Shown: positions 7,126 to 15,079 of the stretch, in pieces | Layout of the letters: each line of letters opens with the position of its first letter | Numbering within the stretch: position 1 is the stretch's first letter | Source: Omnitrophica bacterium RBG_13_46_9 | GTDB lineage: Bacteria > Omnitrophota > Gorgyraeia > JABMRN01 > RBG-13-46-9 | Assembly: GCA_001804045.1 (NCBI GenBank) | Contig: MHFD01000018.1 | Location: 1 to 16,179 of the forward strand | DNA: 16,179 nt | Direction: 5' to 3' | Notes under the pieces: model-generated | Database searches by the model: none | Seen by the model: only the letters and a program-made list of their open reading frames with translations | Told to the model about the DNA's origin: nothing | Translations under genes and position numbers: made by a program

Positions 7126-10100
7126 ATGTCAAAACACACCGATTTCGTTCACCTGCACGTACATACGCAGTACAGTTTATTAGATGGCGCCTGCCGGTTG
7201 CCGGAATTGATAGACCTTGCCATAAGATTGAAGATGCCCGCCTGCGCCATTACCGACCATGGCAATATGTTCGGCGTAATCGAGTTTTATCATAAGGCAC
7301 AGAGCAAAGGTCTAAAGCCTATCATAGGCTGCGAAATATATCTGGCGCCGGAGAGCCGCTTTGAGAAATCCAGCCATGGCATCCAGGAAGCGTCGTACCA
7401 CCTGGTATTGCTGGCAAAGGATGAAGTGGGATACAGGAATTTAATGAAGCTTGTATCCATAGGATATCTGGAGGGTTTCTACTACCGGCCGAGGATAGAT
7501 AAAGAAGTGTTGGCGAAGTATAATGACGGACTTATAGGGCTTTCCGCCTGCCTTAAAGGTGAGATCCCGCATTTGATACTCTCCGGCGAAATAGAAGCCG
7601 CCAAAAGAACAGCTGACCAGCTCAGGCACATACTCGGCAAAGGCAATTTCTATCTGGAACTTCAGGACAACGGCATAAACGATCAAGTCAAAGTCAATAA
7701 AGGACTCATAAAGATCTCAAAGGACCTGGATATCCCGCTTGTGGCGACAAACGATGTGCACTATCTGTCGAAAGAAGACGCAAAGGCGCATGACGCATTG
7801 CTCTGTATCCAGACCCAGACTACACTGGATGACCCAAACCGGATGAAATTTCAGACAGACGAATTTTATTTTAAACCGGCTGAAATAATGAAGAAAGCGT
7901 TCGACGACGCTGCGCCGTCCGCCATAAGCAATACAATAGAGATCGCCGAAAAATGCAATCTGGAACTCGATTTCAGCAAAATACACTTACCGCAATATAA
8001 CGTACCCGAGGGCATGTCCCGGGAAGAGTATCTTAAAAAACTGGTGGACGAAGGCCTTAAGAAAAGATATGACAGGATAGACGCGGTTATTGAGGATAGA
8101 GTGAAACACGAGCTACGTATTATACAAAACAGCGGATACACAAGTTATTTCCTAATAGCGTGGGATTTTGTAAACTTCGCGAAAAGTAAAGACATACCCG
8201 TAGGGCCGGGAAGGGGCTCAGCGGCGGGAAGCGTGGTAAGCTACGCATTAGGCATAACAGATATAGACCCATTGCGCTATGGCTTGATATTTGAGAGGTT
8301 CCTTAATCCCGAAAGGATCACTATGCCCGATATAGATATCGATTTTTGCTATGAGCGCAGAAACGAGGTCATCGATTATGTGATAAACAAGTATTCCAAG
8401 AATAACGTCGCTCAAATCATCACATTCGGCACGATGATGGCTAAAGGCGTTGTCAGGGATGTCGGAAGGGTCATGGGCATGCCTTACGCCGATGTTGATA
8501 AAATTGCCAAACTCATACCGAATGACCTTGCCATTACATTAGAACGCGCTCTGCAATTAGAGCCGGAACTTGGCAATCTATATAAGAACGATGCCAATAT
8601 AATGCGACTTATAGATGTGTCGCGTAAATTGGAAGGCCTGACCCGTCACGCTTCTACCCACGCCGCCGGAGTGGTAATAAGTGAAAACGATTTGACGAAC
8701 TATGTGCCGCTATTCGAGACCAGCGACGGCCAGATCACCACCGGAGTGCCTATGACCTCCCTGGAGAAGATAGGCCTCCTGAAGATGGATTTTCTGGGTC
8801 TCAGGACATTGACCGTTATCAACAAAACCACAAAGGTAGTAAAGAGAATCCAATCGCGCGACATCGACATAGAAAGGATACCTTTAAACGATAAAAAAAC
8901 GTTTGAACTTTTGGCTAATGCCGAAACCATAGGCATATTCCAGCTGGAGAGTTCCGGAATGCGCGATCTTTTAAAGAAACTAAAACCCGAAAAATTTGAA
9001 GAGATAATAGCTCTTCTGGCGCTATTCCGTCCGGGGCCCATAGGGAGCGGCATGCTCGATGATTTTATCAGAAGAAAGCATAAAAAATCAGCCATTAAGT
9101 ACGACCACCCCAAGTTGGAACCCATACTTAAACAGACATACGGCATTATCATTTTTCAGGAACAGATCATGAGGATAGCGTCGGAGTTGGCGGGTTTCAG
9201 CCTGGCAAAAGCCGATACGCTAAGACGCGCCATAAGCAAAAAGATACCTGAGGTCATGGCGGAAGCCAGAAAAGATTTCGTGAGCGGCGCTTTGGAAAGG
9301 GATGTCGATGAGGAAACGGCGAATAAGATATTCAATCAGATAGAGTATTTTGCGGGATATGGATTTAATCTGTCCCACAGCGCTGCCTATGCTATGATAA
9401 GCTATCGAACAGCTTACCTTAAATCGAACTTTCCCGTGGAGTTTATGACGGCACTTCTAACAAGCGAGCGGGATAATACGGATAAGATAGCCTTATATAT
9501 CAGCGAGGCCATCAGGATGAACATAAAGATCCTGCCTCCGGACGCAAATGAAAGTTTTTCTCATTTTACCGTTGTCGAAGCGGGGATACGTTTTGGCCTT
9601 GGTGCCGTCAAGAATGTCGGACAGAGCGCCATAGATTCCATTATTTCCTCGAGAGAGAGATTTGGGAGGTTCAAATCTATCTATGATTTCACTCAGCGGG
9701 TGGATTCAAGGCTTGTCAACAGAAAGGTCGTAGAAAGCCTGATCAAATGCGGCGCTTTTGATTCCCTCGGACTATACCGCTCACAGCAGATAGCTATATT
9801 AGACAAAGCGCTGGAAGTGGCCGACGGGGTTCAGAAGGATAAGCTAAACGGCCAGTTTTCGTTCTTCGACGCTTTTGATATGCAGGAAGGTTTTAAAAAA
9901 ACCTTTCAGGAGGTCCCGGATATTCCAGAATGGACTGAAAATCAGCTTCTTTCTTACGAAAAGGAGATGCTCGGATTCTATATAACCAAGCACCCGTTGG
10001 CCCGTTTTGAGGAATTGCTGAAGACCTATTCCACTTGCGGTATAGCCAGTCTCAGCACTTTAAAAGATGCCGAAACCGTGCATTTGGGAGGCATAATAAG

Positions 10101-10575
10101 CAAAGCAAAGATCACGACTACGAGAAAAACTGGGGAGAAGATGGCCATAGTGAATCTCGAGGATCTGACAGGCGCAGTCGAAACCCTGGTTTTTCCCAGG
10201 TCATTTCAGAAGTTTTCCAATCTCATCAGAGTGGATTCGATGGTCTTTATAAGCGGGAAGCTCAATTTGCGGGAGGAAGAACCGAAATTGATAGTGGATG
10301 AAATTATTCCGCTTGAAGAGGTAAAGTCAAAATTTACGAAAGCCGTATTAATAAAGCTGTCGACCCCGGGGCTTGAGAAATCTATACTGGATAATCTGAA
10401 GAATATACTTTCCCGGCATCGCGGAAAAACACCGGTTCTATTCAATTTTCAGGAACCCAATGGCAAAAGGGTCAGTATTTCCGCAGGCGCCAGATTTTGC
10501 GTAGCGCCCGATAACCTTTTACTTAAAGAAATAGAAAATCTGTGCGGAAGCGGCAGTGTCGGGTTTAAGACCTGA
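7126..10575 (+). CDS. dnaE: DNA polymerase III subunit alpha (DnaE1 type)
   Basis: This is the catalytic subunit of the replicative polymerase, 1,149 residues, full length. The N-terminal PHP domain (about 7-215) has HLHVHTQYSLLDG, ITDHGN, GCEIYL, YHLVLLA, SACLKGE and NDVHYL. The likely metal ligands H11, H13, D20, H45, E70, H92, C142, D210 and H212 are all present, unlike in E. coli, where the site is degraded. In the polymerase core, GPGRGSAAGSVVSYALGITD precedes PDIDIDF with the aspartates D402 and D404, and the third catalytic aspartate is D555 in KMDFLGLRTL. A beta-clamp motif, QFSFFD, is at 910-915, and an OB fold lies near 983-1063 (VHLGGIIS ... GAVETLVFP). No Shine-Dalgarno site is seen before the ATG, but the N-terminus matches the family. 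No polC or separate epsilon gene is in view. Confidence 0.97.
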   Translation: MSKHTDFVHLHVHTQYSLLDGACRLPELIDLAIRLKMPACAITDHGNMFGVIEFYHKAQSKGLKPIIGCEIYLAPESRFEKSSHGIQEASYHLVLLAKDEVGYRNLMKLVSIGYLEGFYYRPRIDKEVLAKYNDGLIGLSACLKGEIPHLILSGEIEAAKRTADQLRHILGKGNFYLELQDNGINDQVKVNKGLIKISKDLDIPLVATNDVHYLSKEDAKAHDALLCIQTQTTLDDPNRMKFQTDEFYFKPAEIMKKAFDDAAPSAISNTIEIAEKCNLELDFSKIHLPQYNVPEGMSREEYLKKLVDEGLKKRYDRIDAVIEDRVKHELRIIQNSGYTSYFLIAWDFVNFAKSKDIPVGPGRGSAAGSVVSYALGITDIDPLRYGLIFERFLNPERITMPDIDIDFCYERRNEVIDYVINKYSKNNVAQIITFGTMMAKGVVRDVGRVMGMPYADVDKIAKLIPNDLAITLERALQLEPELGNLYKNDANIMRLIDVSRKLEGLTRHASTHAAGVVISENDLTNYVPLFETSDGQITTGVPMTSLEKIGLLKMDFLGLRTLTVINKTTKVVKRIQSRDIDIERIPLNDKKTFELLANAETIGIFQLESSGMRDLLKKLKPEKFEEIIALLALFRPGPIGSGMLDDFIRRKHKKSAIKYDHPKLEPILKQTYGIIIFQEQIMRIASELAGFSLAKADTLRRAISKKIPEVMAEARKDFVSGALERDVDEETANKIFNQIEYFAGYGFNLSHSAAYAMISYRTAYLKSNFPVEFMTALLTSERDNTDKIALYISEAIRMNIKILPPDANESFSHFTVVEAGIRFGLGAVKNVGQSAIDSIISSRERFGRFKSIYDFTQRVDSRLVNRKVVESLIKCGAFDSLGLYRSQQIAILDKALEVADGVQKDKLNGQFSFFDAFDMQEGFKKTFQEVPDIPEWTENQLLSYEKEMLGFYITKHPLARFEELLKTYSTCGIASLSTLKDAETVHLGGIISKAKITTTRKTGEKMAIVNLEDLTGAVETLVFPRSFQKFSNLIRVDSMVFISGKLNLREEEPKLIVDEIIPLEEVKSKFTKAVLIKLSTPGLEKSILDNLKNILSRHRGKTPVLFNFQEPNGKRVSISAGARFCVAPDNLLLKEIENLCGSGSVGFKT

Positions 10576-10651
10576 AAACACGGATTGAAACGCCGATTCG
10601 GGCACTCATATAAACGAATGAAATTATCCCTTGTGTATCTGTGAATGAAAA
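10576..10651. repeat. Remnant interspersed repeat between dnaE and the next gene
   Basis: This 76-bp gap begins with ACACGGATTGAAACGCCGAT and ends with TTGTGTATCTGTGAATGA. The two ends are partly complementary (CACGGAT against ATCTGTG). This recalls the ACACGGATT...ATCCGTGT family of short palindromic repeats often seen between genes in environmental assemblies. It is degraded, and no terminator with a T-run is seen. The call is tentative. Confidence 0.3.
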
Positions 10652-11071
10652 ATGAAAGATAAAAAATTAGAAGCGAATATCAAGAAGACAAAAGACTTCA
10701 TGGAGATATGGAATAAATTTCGCCTGATCTTCAAGAAAGCACTCTCCTGTAATACGGTCGACATAGACGAAGAGAGAAGCTTTTTGTCGCTTAAGGGGCT
10801 TGTAAATTCACGGTACGATGATCTGATGGATTCCTTCGGCGTGAAACCCATCGGGAGATTTATTAAAAGCGAATCCATTTATAACATCCTTTCGCTTGAG
10901 AACCTCTCCACCATGTCCGACGAGAGATACGCGCTGGTGGAAAGGGACTGGGAGGAGTCTTTAAGATTTCTGGATTCTCTGCTCGAGAGGCTTGAAAGGA
11001 AGAAGAGACGGATAGGAGGGTTTAATAAGTTTATTTTCCTGGTGAAAAACGGGATAAACAGGCTGAGATGA
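10652..11071 (+). CDS. Small conserved-looking hypothetical protein
   Basis: This is a 139-residue protein I do not recognise. It is highly charged and predicted mostly helical, with no signal peptide or transmembrane segment. The N-terminal third is lysine-rich (MKDKKLEANIKKTKDF). The middle has an SLKGLVNSRYDDLMDSFG segment, and the tail is strongly basic (LERLERKKRRIGG, NGINRLR), which could suit contact with nucleic acid. Codon usage looks like that of its neighbours. There is no clear Shine-Dalgarno site before the ATG. The ATG at 10644, 8 nt upstream, is in another frame and hits a stop within 6 codons. It lies 76 bp after dnaE and 62 bp before the HU gene, so it probably shares their transcript. 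The coding call rests on length, frame and compact spacing. The function is unknown. Confidence 0.7.
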   Translation: MKDKKLEANIKKTKDFMEIWNKFRLIFKKALSCNTVDIDEERSFLSLKGLVNSRYDDLMDSFGVKPIGRFIKSESIYNILSLENLSTMSDERYALVERDWEESLRFLDSLLERLERKKRRIGGFNKFIFLVKNGINRLR

Positions 11072-11118
11072 CCGTTGGAACATTGCGTATACTGTAGCTT
11101 ATGCATGTGTAAACTAAA

Positions 11119-11126
11119 GAAGGAGG
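11119..11126 (+). promoter_or_regulatory. Shine-Dalgarno site that decides the HU start
   Basis: GAAGGAGG ends 1 nt before the ATG at 11128 but 7 nt before the ATG at 11134. Only the second spacing is workable, so translation should start at 11134. Confidence 0.75.
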
Positions 11127-11133
11127 CATGAAG

Positions 11134-11406
11134 ATGACAAAGAGGGACATAATAATGAAAATATCCGAAGAAACAGACCTGAAACAGGTCGATGTGAAAA
11201 AGATCGTCCAGAAGACATTGGATATGATTATAGATAGTCTTTCGAACAACGATACCGTGGAACTGCGTAATTTCGGTATTTTTAAGGTAAAGTCAAGGAA
11301 GGGCAGGCTCGGCAGGAATCCAAAGACAGGTGAAAGCGTGAAGATACCGGAGAAAAAAGTCGTGACATTCAAACCCGGCCTTATCATGAAAGAGAAGGTA
11401 AAGTAG
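11134..11406 (+). CDS. HU/IHF-family DNA-binding protein
   Basis: This is a 90-residue nucleoid protein that bends and compacts DNA as a dimer. The N-terminal helices (MTKRDIIMKISEETDL, VKKIVQKTLDMIIDSL) are followed by the beta-sheet start VELRNFGIFKVKSRKGR. The DNA-clasping arm GRNPKTGE carries the intercalating proline at residue 63, and the closing strand is VVTFKPG. The length is exactly that of typical HU. I chose the second ATG because of the Shine-Dalgarno spacing; the ATG at 11128 would add Met-Lys. HU, IHF-alpha and IHF-beta cannot be separated safely here, and a lone homodimeric HU is the simplest reading. A TATACT at 11089-11094 could be a -10 box, but no good -35 accompanies it. 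Confidence 0.93.
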   Translation: MTKRDIIMKISEETDLKQVDVKKIVQKTLDMIIDSLSNNDTVELRNFGIFKVKSRKGRLGRNPKTGESVKIPEKKVVTFKPGLIMKEKVK

Positions 11407-11556
11407 CCGCTGGTTTAAGCAGTACAGTCACGGCCGTCAATGCAAATCTAATTTTTCAAAGATGAACACAGGACTTCGGATATCTCCGCCCTGAATCTGC
11501 GTCGCCTTCATTCTATCAAGCGGGTATCCATGGAAATCGGCTAAATAAAGAAATAT
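11407..11556. other. Unexplained 150-bp gap between the HU gene and hisS
   Basis: It holds the perfect 8-bp palindrome ACGGCCGT (11430-11437) and the short inverted repeat CGGA-TATC-TCCG (11477-11488). A 61-codon minus-strand frame that starts inside hisS runs across it. I see no terminator with a T-run and no T-box sequence of the kind expected ahead of a tRNA synthetase gene. It may be a decayed repeat or gene remnant. Confidence 0.4.
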
Positions 11557-12822
11557 ATGAAATACACAGCTATAAGAGGCATGGAGGATATTTTCTCTCC
11601 GGATATACATATCTGGAGGCATCTGGAAGAGACGGCACGCAAATATCTGGATTCTTACTTATATTCTGAAATCCGCACGCCCATAATAGAGAGCACCTCG
11701 GTTTTTACCCGCAGCATAGGCGAAACAACGGATATCGTCACGAAAGAGATGTACACATTTCTTGATAAGAAAGGCAGGTCGCTTACCTTGCGCCCCGAAG
11801 GGACGGCTCCGATCGTCAGGGCCTACATAGAGCACGCTATGGACAAGCTAGCCGGGGAGGTCAAATTATATTATATAGGTCCCATGTTCCGCAGCGAAAG
11901 ACCGCAGAAAGGAAGGTCGAGACAATTTCATCAGATAGGCGTTGAGGTCTTCGGTTCCGGCTCACCCTATGCGGATGCCCAACTTATCATGCAGATGAGC
12001 CAAATGTTAAAGTGTTTTGGATTGAAAGGTTTTACCGTGAAGCTCAACAGTCTTGGGTGTGAAAACGAAAAGCAAACGTTTTCCGAAAAGCTAAAAGGAT
12101 ATCTAAAAACGCATAAAGCCAGACTATGCCAGGACTGCAAGGATAGAATAGAACGAAACCCGTTAAGGTCGCTGGACTGTAAATCGGATGCGTGCATACA
12201 GGTTATGCGTGATGCCCCCGGCATTTCAGACAGCTTGTGCCCCCCATGCAGAGATCATTTCGAAAGGCTGAAAGAACGACTCAGCGCCATGAGGGTAGAT
12301 TATACGGAAACAAAAAACCTTGTAAGGGGGCTGGATTATTATACGGGTACGGTTTTCGAGGTGACGCATCCCGCGTTGGGCGCCCAGGATGCCATCGGCG
12401 CCGGAGGAAGATACGACAATCTTGTTAAAGATCTCGGCGGGCCGGATGTGAAGGCGGTGGGTTACGCATTGGGGATGGAACGTATAATACTAGCATTGAA
12501 AGAGGTGCCACTTGAATTGAAAACCCTTACCGTTATATTTATCGCCACGCTGGGCGACTGGGCAAAAATCGAGGGCATCCAATTAGCCGAGAAGATCAGG
12601 AGGGAATTTCTGGATCGTGTTGCGGTCCTTACAGATATAAAAGAGGCATCCCTGAAATCACAGTTGGGGAACGCCGATAAGAGCAATGCAAAAATCGTTA
12701 TAATCTTAGGTGAAAACGAACTAGAAAAAAAGCAGGCCATTATAAGGGACATGGCTACGAAAGAGCAGGAAATCGTGGCGATGGCGGACATTTCAGAGGA
12801 AATCAAGAGGAGGCTTGGGTAA
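11557..12822 (+). CDS. hisS: Histidine--tRNA ligase
   Basis: This class II synthetase charges tRNA-His with histidine using ATP; it has 421 residues, the usual bacterial length. The N-terminus YTAIRGMEDIFSP is typical. Motif 1 lies around 38-50. Motif 2 is GPMFRSERPQKGRSRQFHQI (108-127). The histidine-specific signatures are RGLDYYTGTVFEV (258 onward) and GAGGRYDNLV (281 onward). Motif 3 is GYALGMERI, and the C-terminal anticodon-binding domain starts near 322. The insertion domain has cysteines C191, C194, C228 and C231, plus C208 and C213, suggesting a zinc-knuckle-like site. The start at 11557 is the first ATG after an in-frame stop, though the Shine-Dalgarno site is poor. It sits 5 bp ahead of aspS, the hisS-aspS order found in many bacteria, and is surely co-transcribed with it. 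Confidence 0.97.
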   Translation: MKYTAIRGMEDIFSPDIHIWRHLEETARKYLDSYLYSEIRTPIIESTSVFTRSIGETTDIVTKEMYTFLDKKGRSLTLRPEGTAPIVRAYIEHAMDKLAGEVKLYYIGPMFRSERPQKGRSRQFHQIGVEVFGSGSPYADAQLIMQMSQMLKCFGLKGFTVKLNSLGCENEKQTFSEKLKGYLKTHKARLCQDCKDRIERNPLRSLDCKSDACIQVMRDAPGISDSLCPPCRDHFERLKERLSAMRVDYTETKNLVRGLDYYTGTVFEVTHPALGAQDAIGAGGRYDNLVKDLGGPDVKAVGYALGMERIILALKEVPLELKTLTVIFIATLGDWAKIEGIQLAEKIRREFLDRVAVLTDIKEASLKSQLGNADKSNAKIVIILGENELEKKQAIIRDMATKEQEIVAMADISEEIKRRLG

Positions 12823-12827
12823 AACAC

Positions 12828-14591
12828 ATGTTGAGAAGCCATACATGCGGTGAGCTAAACGCAAAACATATTAATGAAGAGGTAACACTTGCAGGATGGG
12901 TGCATGCCAGGCGCGACCACGGCGAAATCATATTTATCGATATAAGAGACGCCTATGGCATAACCCAACTCGTATTCGACCCCAAAGACAGTCGCGATAT
13001 CCATAAGGAGGCTCACGAGCTTAAGAGCGAATACGTAATCCGTATAAATGGCCTTGTCAGAAGAAGGCCTTCCGGCACCGATAACCCAAAGCTGCCGACG
13101 GGCGATATTGAGATCGTTGTCAGGGGGCTTACCGTTCTGAACCCTTCTCTTACGCCGCCATTCGAGATAAACCAGAGCGCCGTGGTCTCGGACGAGACCA
13201 GGCTTAAGTACAGGTATATCGACCTGCGAAAGCCTTATATGCAGGAAAACATACGCCTCAGGCACAGGATCAACTCGATTTTCAGAAATTTTCTGGAAAA
13301 AAGGCATTTTGTGGAGATCGAAACGCCTTTTCTTACAAAATCGACGCCGGAAGGGGCCCGCGATTATCTCGTCCCGTCCAGGCTTAACATGGGGAAATTT
13401 TATGCGTTACCGCAATCGCCACAGCTTTTTAAGCAGATACTCATGGTTTCGGGGTTCGACAGATATTTTCAGATCGTGCGCTGTTTCAGGGACGAAGACC
13501 TCCGCAAAGACCGACAGCCGGAGTTTACCCAACTCGATGTCGAGATGAGCTTCATAGATGAGGATGACATATTTGAGCTATCGGAAGGATTGATAAGAGG
13601 GGTATTTAAAAATATTCCGAATATAGAAATGCCAACCCCTTTTCCCCGTATAAAGCACCGCGAAGCGATGGAAAGATTCGGAACTGACAAGCCGGACACG
13701 AGATTCGGCATGGAAATCGTTAATCTGACGGATGCCCTTAAAGAGACAAAATTTAAGATCTTTAAAAATACCCTGGAAAAGGGCGGCGGCATATACGCGA
13801 TAAACGCCAAAGGGTGCGCAAAATACAGCCTTTCGAAGATAAACGGCCTTATTGACAAAGCCAAAGAGTATGGGGCCGAAGGGCTTGCTTATTTCAAATG
13901 CGAGAATGCGAAACTCGTTTCCAATATCGACAAGTTTTTCGGGGATGCCGAAAAAGAGTCTATGAGAAAAACGGCGCTTGCGGAAGACGGGGACCTCATG
14001 CTTATCGTAGCGCAGAAAAGGGAAATAGCTCTCGGTGTTCTGGGGAGTCTTCGGCTGGATATCGCAAGAGATAGGGGCATGATAGACGAAAACAAGCATA
14101 GCTGTTTGTGGGTTACAGATTTCCCGCTTTTCGCATACAATGAAGAGGATAAGAGGTGGGTGTCCGAGCACCATCCGTTTACGGCGTGTGCAGAAGAGGA
14201 TATAAGATTTCTGGAGGACAATAAACGGTACGGCGCAATACGAGCCCGTTCTTATGACCTTGTCATCAACGGTATTGAGATAGCCTCCGGCAGCATCAGG
14301 ATTCACACACGTGAAATGCAGGAGAGGATCTTTAAAATAATCGGGTTGAACGACGAGGAAGCGAATAAGCGCTTTGGATTTTTACTGGAGGCATTTAAGT
14401 ATGGCGCCCCGCCTCACGGAGGGATAGCTTTTGGTTTGGACAGATTCGCCACCATTTTTATAAACTCCAATACTATACGCGATGTAATCGCTTTCCCGAA
14501 GACGCAAAAGGCGGTCTGTCTCATGACCGACGCGCCTTCTGACGTTGATGATAGCCAGTTGAAAGAGCTGCATATCAGAAAGGTTACGTGA
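12828..14591 (+). CDS. aspS: Aspartate--tRNA(Asp/Asn) ligase, predicted non-discriminating
   Basis: This is a bacterial-type class II AspRS of 587 residues. An N-terminal anticodon-binding OB fold (about 1-105; GWVHARRDHGEIIFIDIRD) is followed by the catalytic core. Motif 2 includes FRDEDLRKDRQPEFTQLD (ending near 236). A bacterial GAD insertion domain spans about 290-400, and motif 3 is GIAFGLDRFATIF (532 onward). Position 31 is His and residues 80-84 read RPSGT with Gly83. In Pseudomonas the equivalent His and Gly mark an enzyme that aspartylates both tRNA-Asp and tRNA-Asn, whereas E. coli has Leu at the first site. The start follows hisS by 5 bp. GAGGAGG (12807-12813) inside the hisS end is 14 nt upstream, rather far, so translational coupling with hisS is likely. 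Confidence 0.96.
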   Translation: MLRSHTCGELNAKHINEEVTLAGWVHARRDHGEIIFIDIRDAYGITQLVFDPKDSRDIHKEAHELKSEYVIRINGLVRRRPSGTDNPKLPTGDIEIVVRGLTVLNPSLTPPFEINQSAVVSDETRLKYRYIDLRKPYMQENIRLRHRINSIFRNFLEKRHFVEIETPFLTKSTPEGARDYLVPSRLNMGKFYALPQSPQLFKQILMVSGFDRYFQIVRCFRDEDLRKDRQPEFTQLDVEMSFIDEDDIFELSEGLIRGVFKNIPNIEMPTPFPRIKHREAMERFGTDKPDTRFGMEIVNLTDALKETKFKIFKNTLEKGGGIYAINAKGCAKYSLSKINGLIDKAKEYGAEGLAYFKCENAKLVSNIDKFFGDAEKESMRKTALAEDGDLMLIVAQKREIALGVLGSLRLDIARDRGMIDENKHSCLWVTDFPLFAYNEEDKRWVSEHHPFTACAEEDIRFLEDNKRYGAIRARSYDLVINGIEIASGSIRIHTREMQERIFKIIGLNDEEANKRFGFLLEAFKYGAPPHGGIAFGLDRFATIFINSNTIRDVIAFPKTQKAVCLMTDAPSDVDDSQLKELHIRKVT

Positions 14592-14640
14592 AAATAAGAA
14601 ACTCTAAACTCGAAAACCTAAAATTAAAAAGGAGGATAAC
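14592..14640 (+). promoter_or_regulatory. Leader with strong Shine-Dalgarno site before the lipoprotein gene
   Basis: This is a 49-bp AT-rich spacer with AACTCTAAACTCGAAAACCT, which looks like a remnant of an interspersed repeat. AAGGAGG (14629-14635) stands 5 nt before the ATG, the strongest ribosome-binding site in the aspS-phoH stretch. No terminator is seen. Confidence 0.5.
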
Positions 14641-15051
14641 ATGAAATTTCTCCCAATCACAATCCTTTTTGTGAGCATAACCCTGGCGGGTTGCGCTAGC
14701 GTAAAGACATATACATTCCAGAAAGACAGGGTGGACCAGCGCCTCGCGGGAAATAGAGGATATCTCATGGGCACGCCTCCGCCTGCGCCGGTAGAAAGAG
14801 AAGTCCCGAAAAGGACTTTAATCGGAGTGGATGTGGAGATCCCCATTCTGCCCGGCGAAAAGGCAGAGCAGTTGTCCGAAGAAACGCCTACCATCGAACA
14901 GGAGAGCATTGTCGTCGAAGAGGCGGCTTTGGCAAAAGAGGAAACCCCGGTTGAAAAGACGAATGTTACGCCAAAGAAAGAAGAAGGCGTCTCTTGTCCT
15001 GCAGGGGTGGCTTCAGAGGAAGTTATCGAAGAGGAGGAATGGGTTAAGTAA
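14641..15051 (+). CDS. Small envelope lipoprotein
   Basis: This is a 136-residue predicted lipoprotein. Residues 1-17 form a signal peptide with a hydrophobic core and the lipobox LAGC, making Cys18 the lipidated residue. Ala at +2 favours export to the outer membrane under the usual Lol rule. The mature part starts ASVKTYTFQKDRVDQ, has a proline run (TPPPAPVEREVP), then an acidic, low-complexity tail rich in Glu, Lys, Thr and Pro, ending EEEEWVK. Such a tail resembles a flexible linker that in related proteins would lead into a C-terminal domain such as LysM. Here it ends at a TAA with no such domain. AAGGAGG lies 5 nt before the start. No enzymatic function is evident. It may be a periplasmic spacer or peptidoglycan-associated protein. 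Confidence 0.85.
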   Translation: MKFLPITILFVSITLAGCASVKTYTFQKDRVDQRLAGNRGYLMGTPPPAPVEREVPKRTLIGVDVEIPILPGEKAEQLSEETPTIEQESIVVEEAALAKEETPVEKTNVTPKKEEGVSCPAGVASEEVIEEEEWVK

Positions 15052-15072
15052 GCCCTTGGCTCTTAGCTCTTA
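15052..15072 (+). repeat. Three tandem 7-bp units after the lipoprotein stop codon
   Basis: GCCCTTG, GCTCTTA and GCTCTTA follow each other directly from the base after the TAA. The last two are identical, and the first matches at 5 of 7 positions. They fill nearly all of the 28-bp gap before phoH. Confidence 0.55.
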
Positions 15073-15079
15073 GGAAACT

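Noticed and set aside
11128..11130. First ATG as the HU start
   Set aside because: The GAAGGAGG box ends only 1 nt before it; the ATG 6 nt downstream has proper spacing and gives the standard HU N-terminus.
11407..11556. T-box riboswitch for hisS
   Set aside because: The T-box consensus and a following terminator hairpin are absent.
11437..11622. 61-codon minus-strand frame across the HU-hisS gap
   Set aside because: It starts inside the well-supported hisS N-terminus, has no ribosome-binding site and matches nothing I recognise. It could be a remnant, but this cannot be defended.
13578..14306. 242-codon minus-strand frame inside aspS
   Set aside because: It lies wholly opposite conserved AspRS sequence, and its product is cysteine- and aromatic-rich without recognisable motifs, as expected of an antisense shadow.
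15052..15072. CRISPR-like or VNTR array
   Set aside because: There are only three 7-bp units and no spacers; this is far too short for an array.
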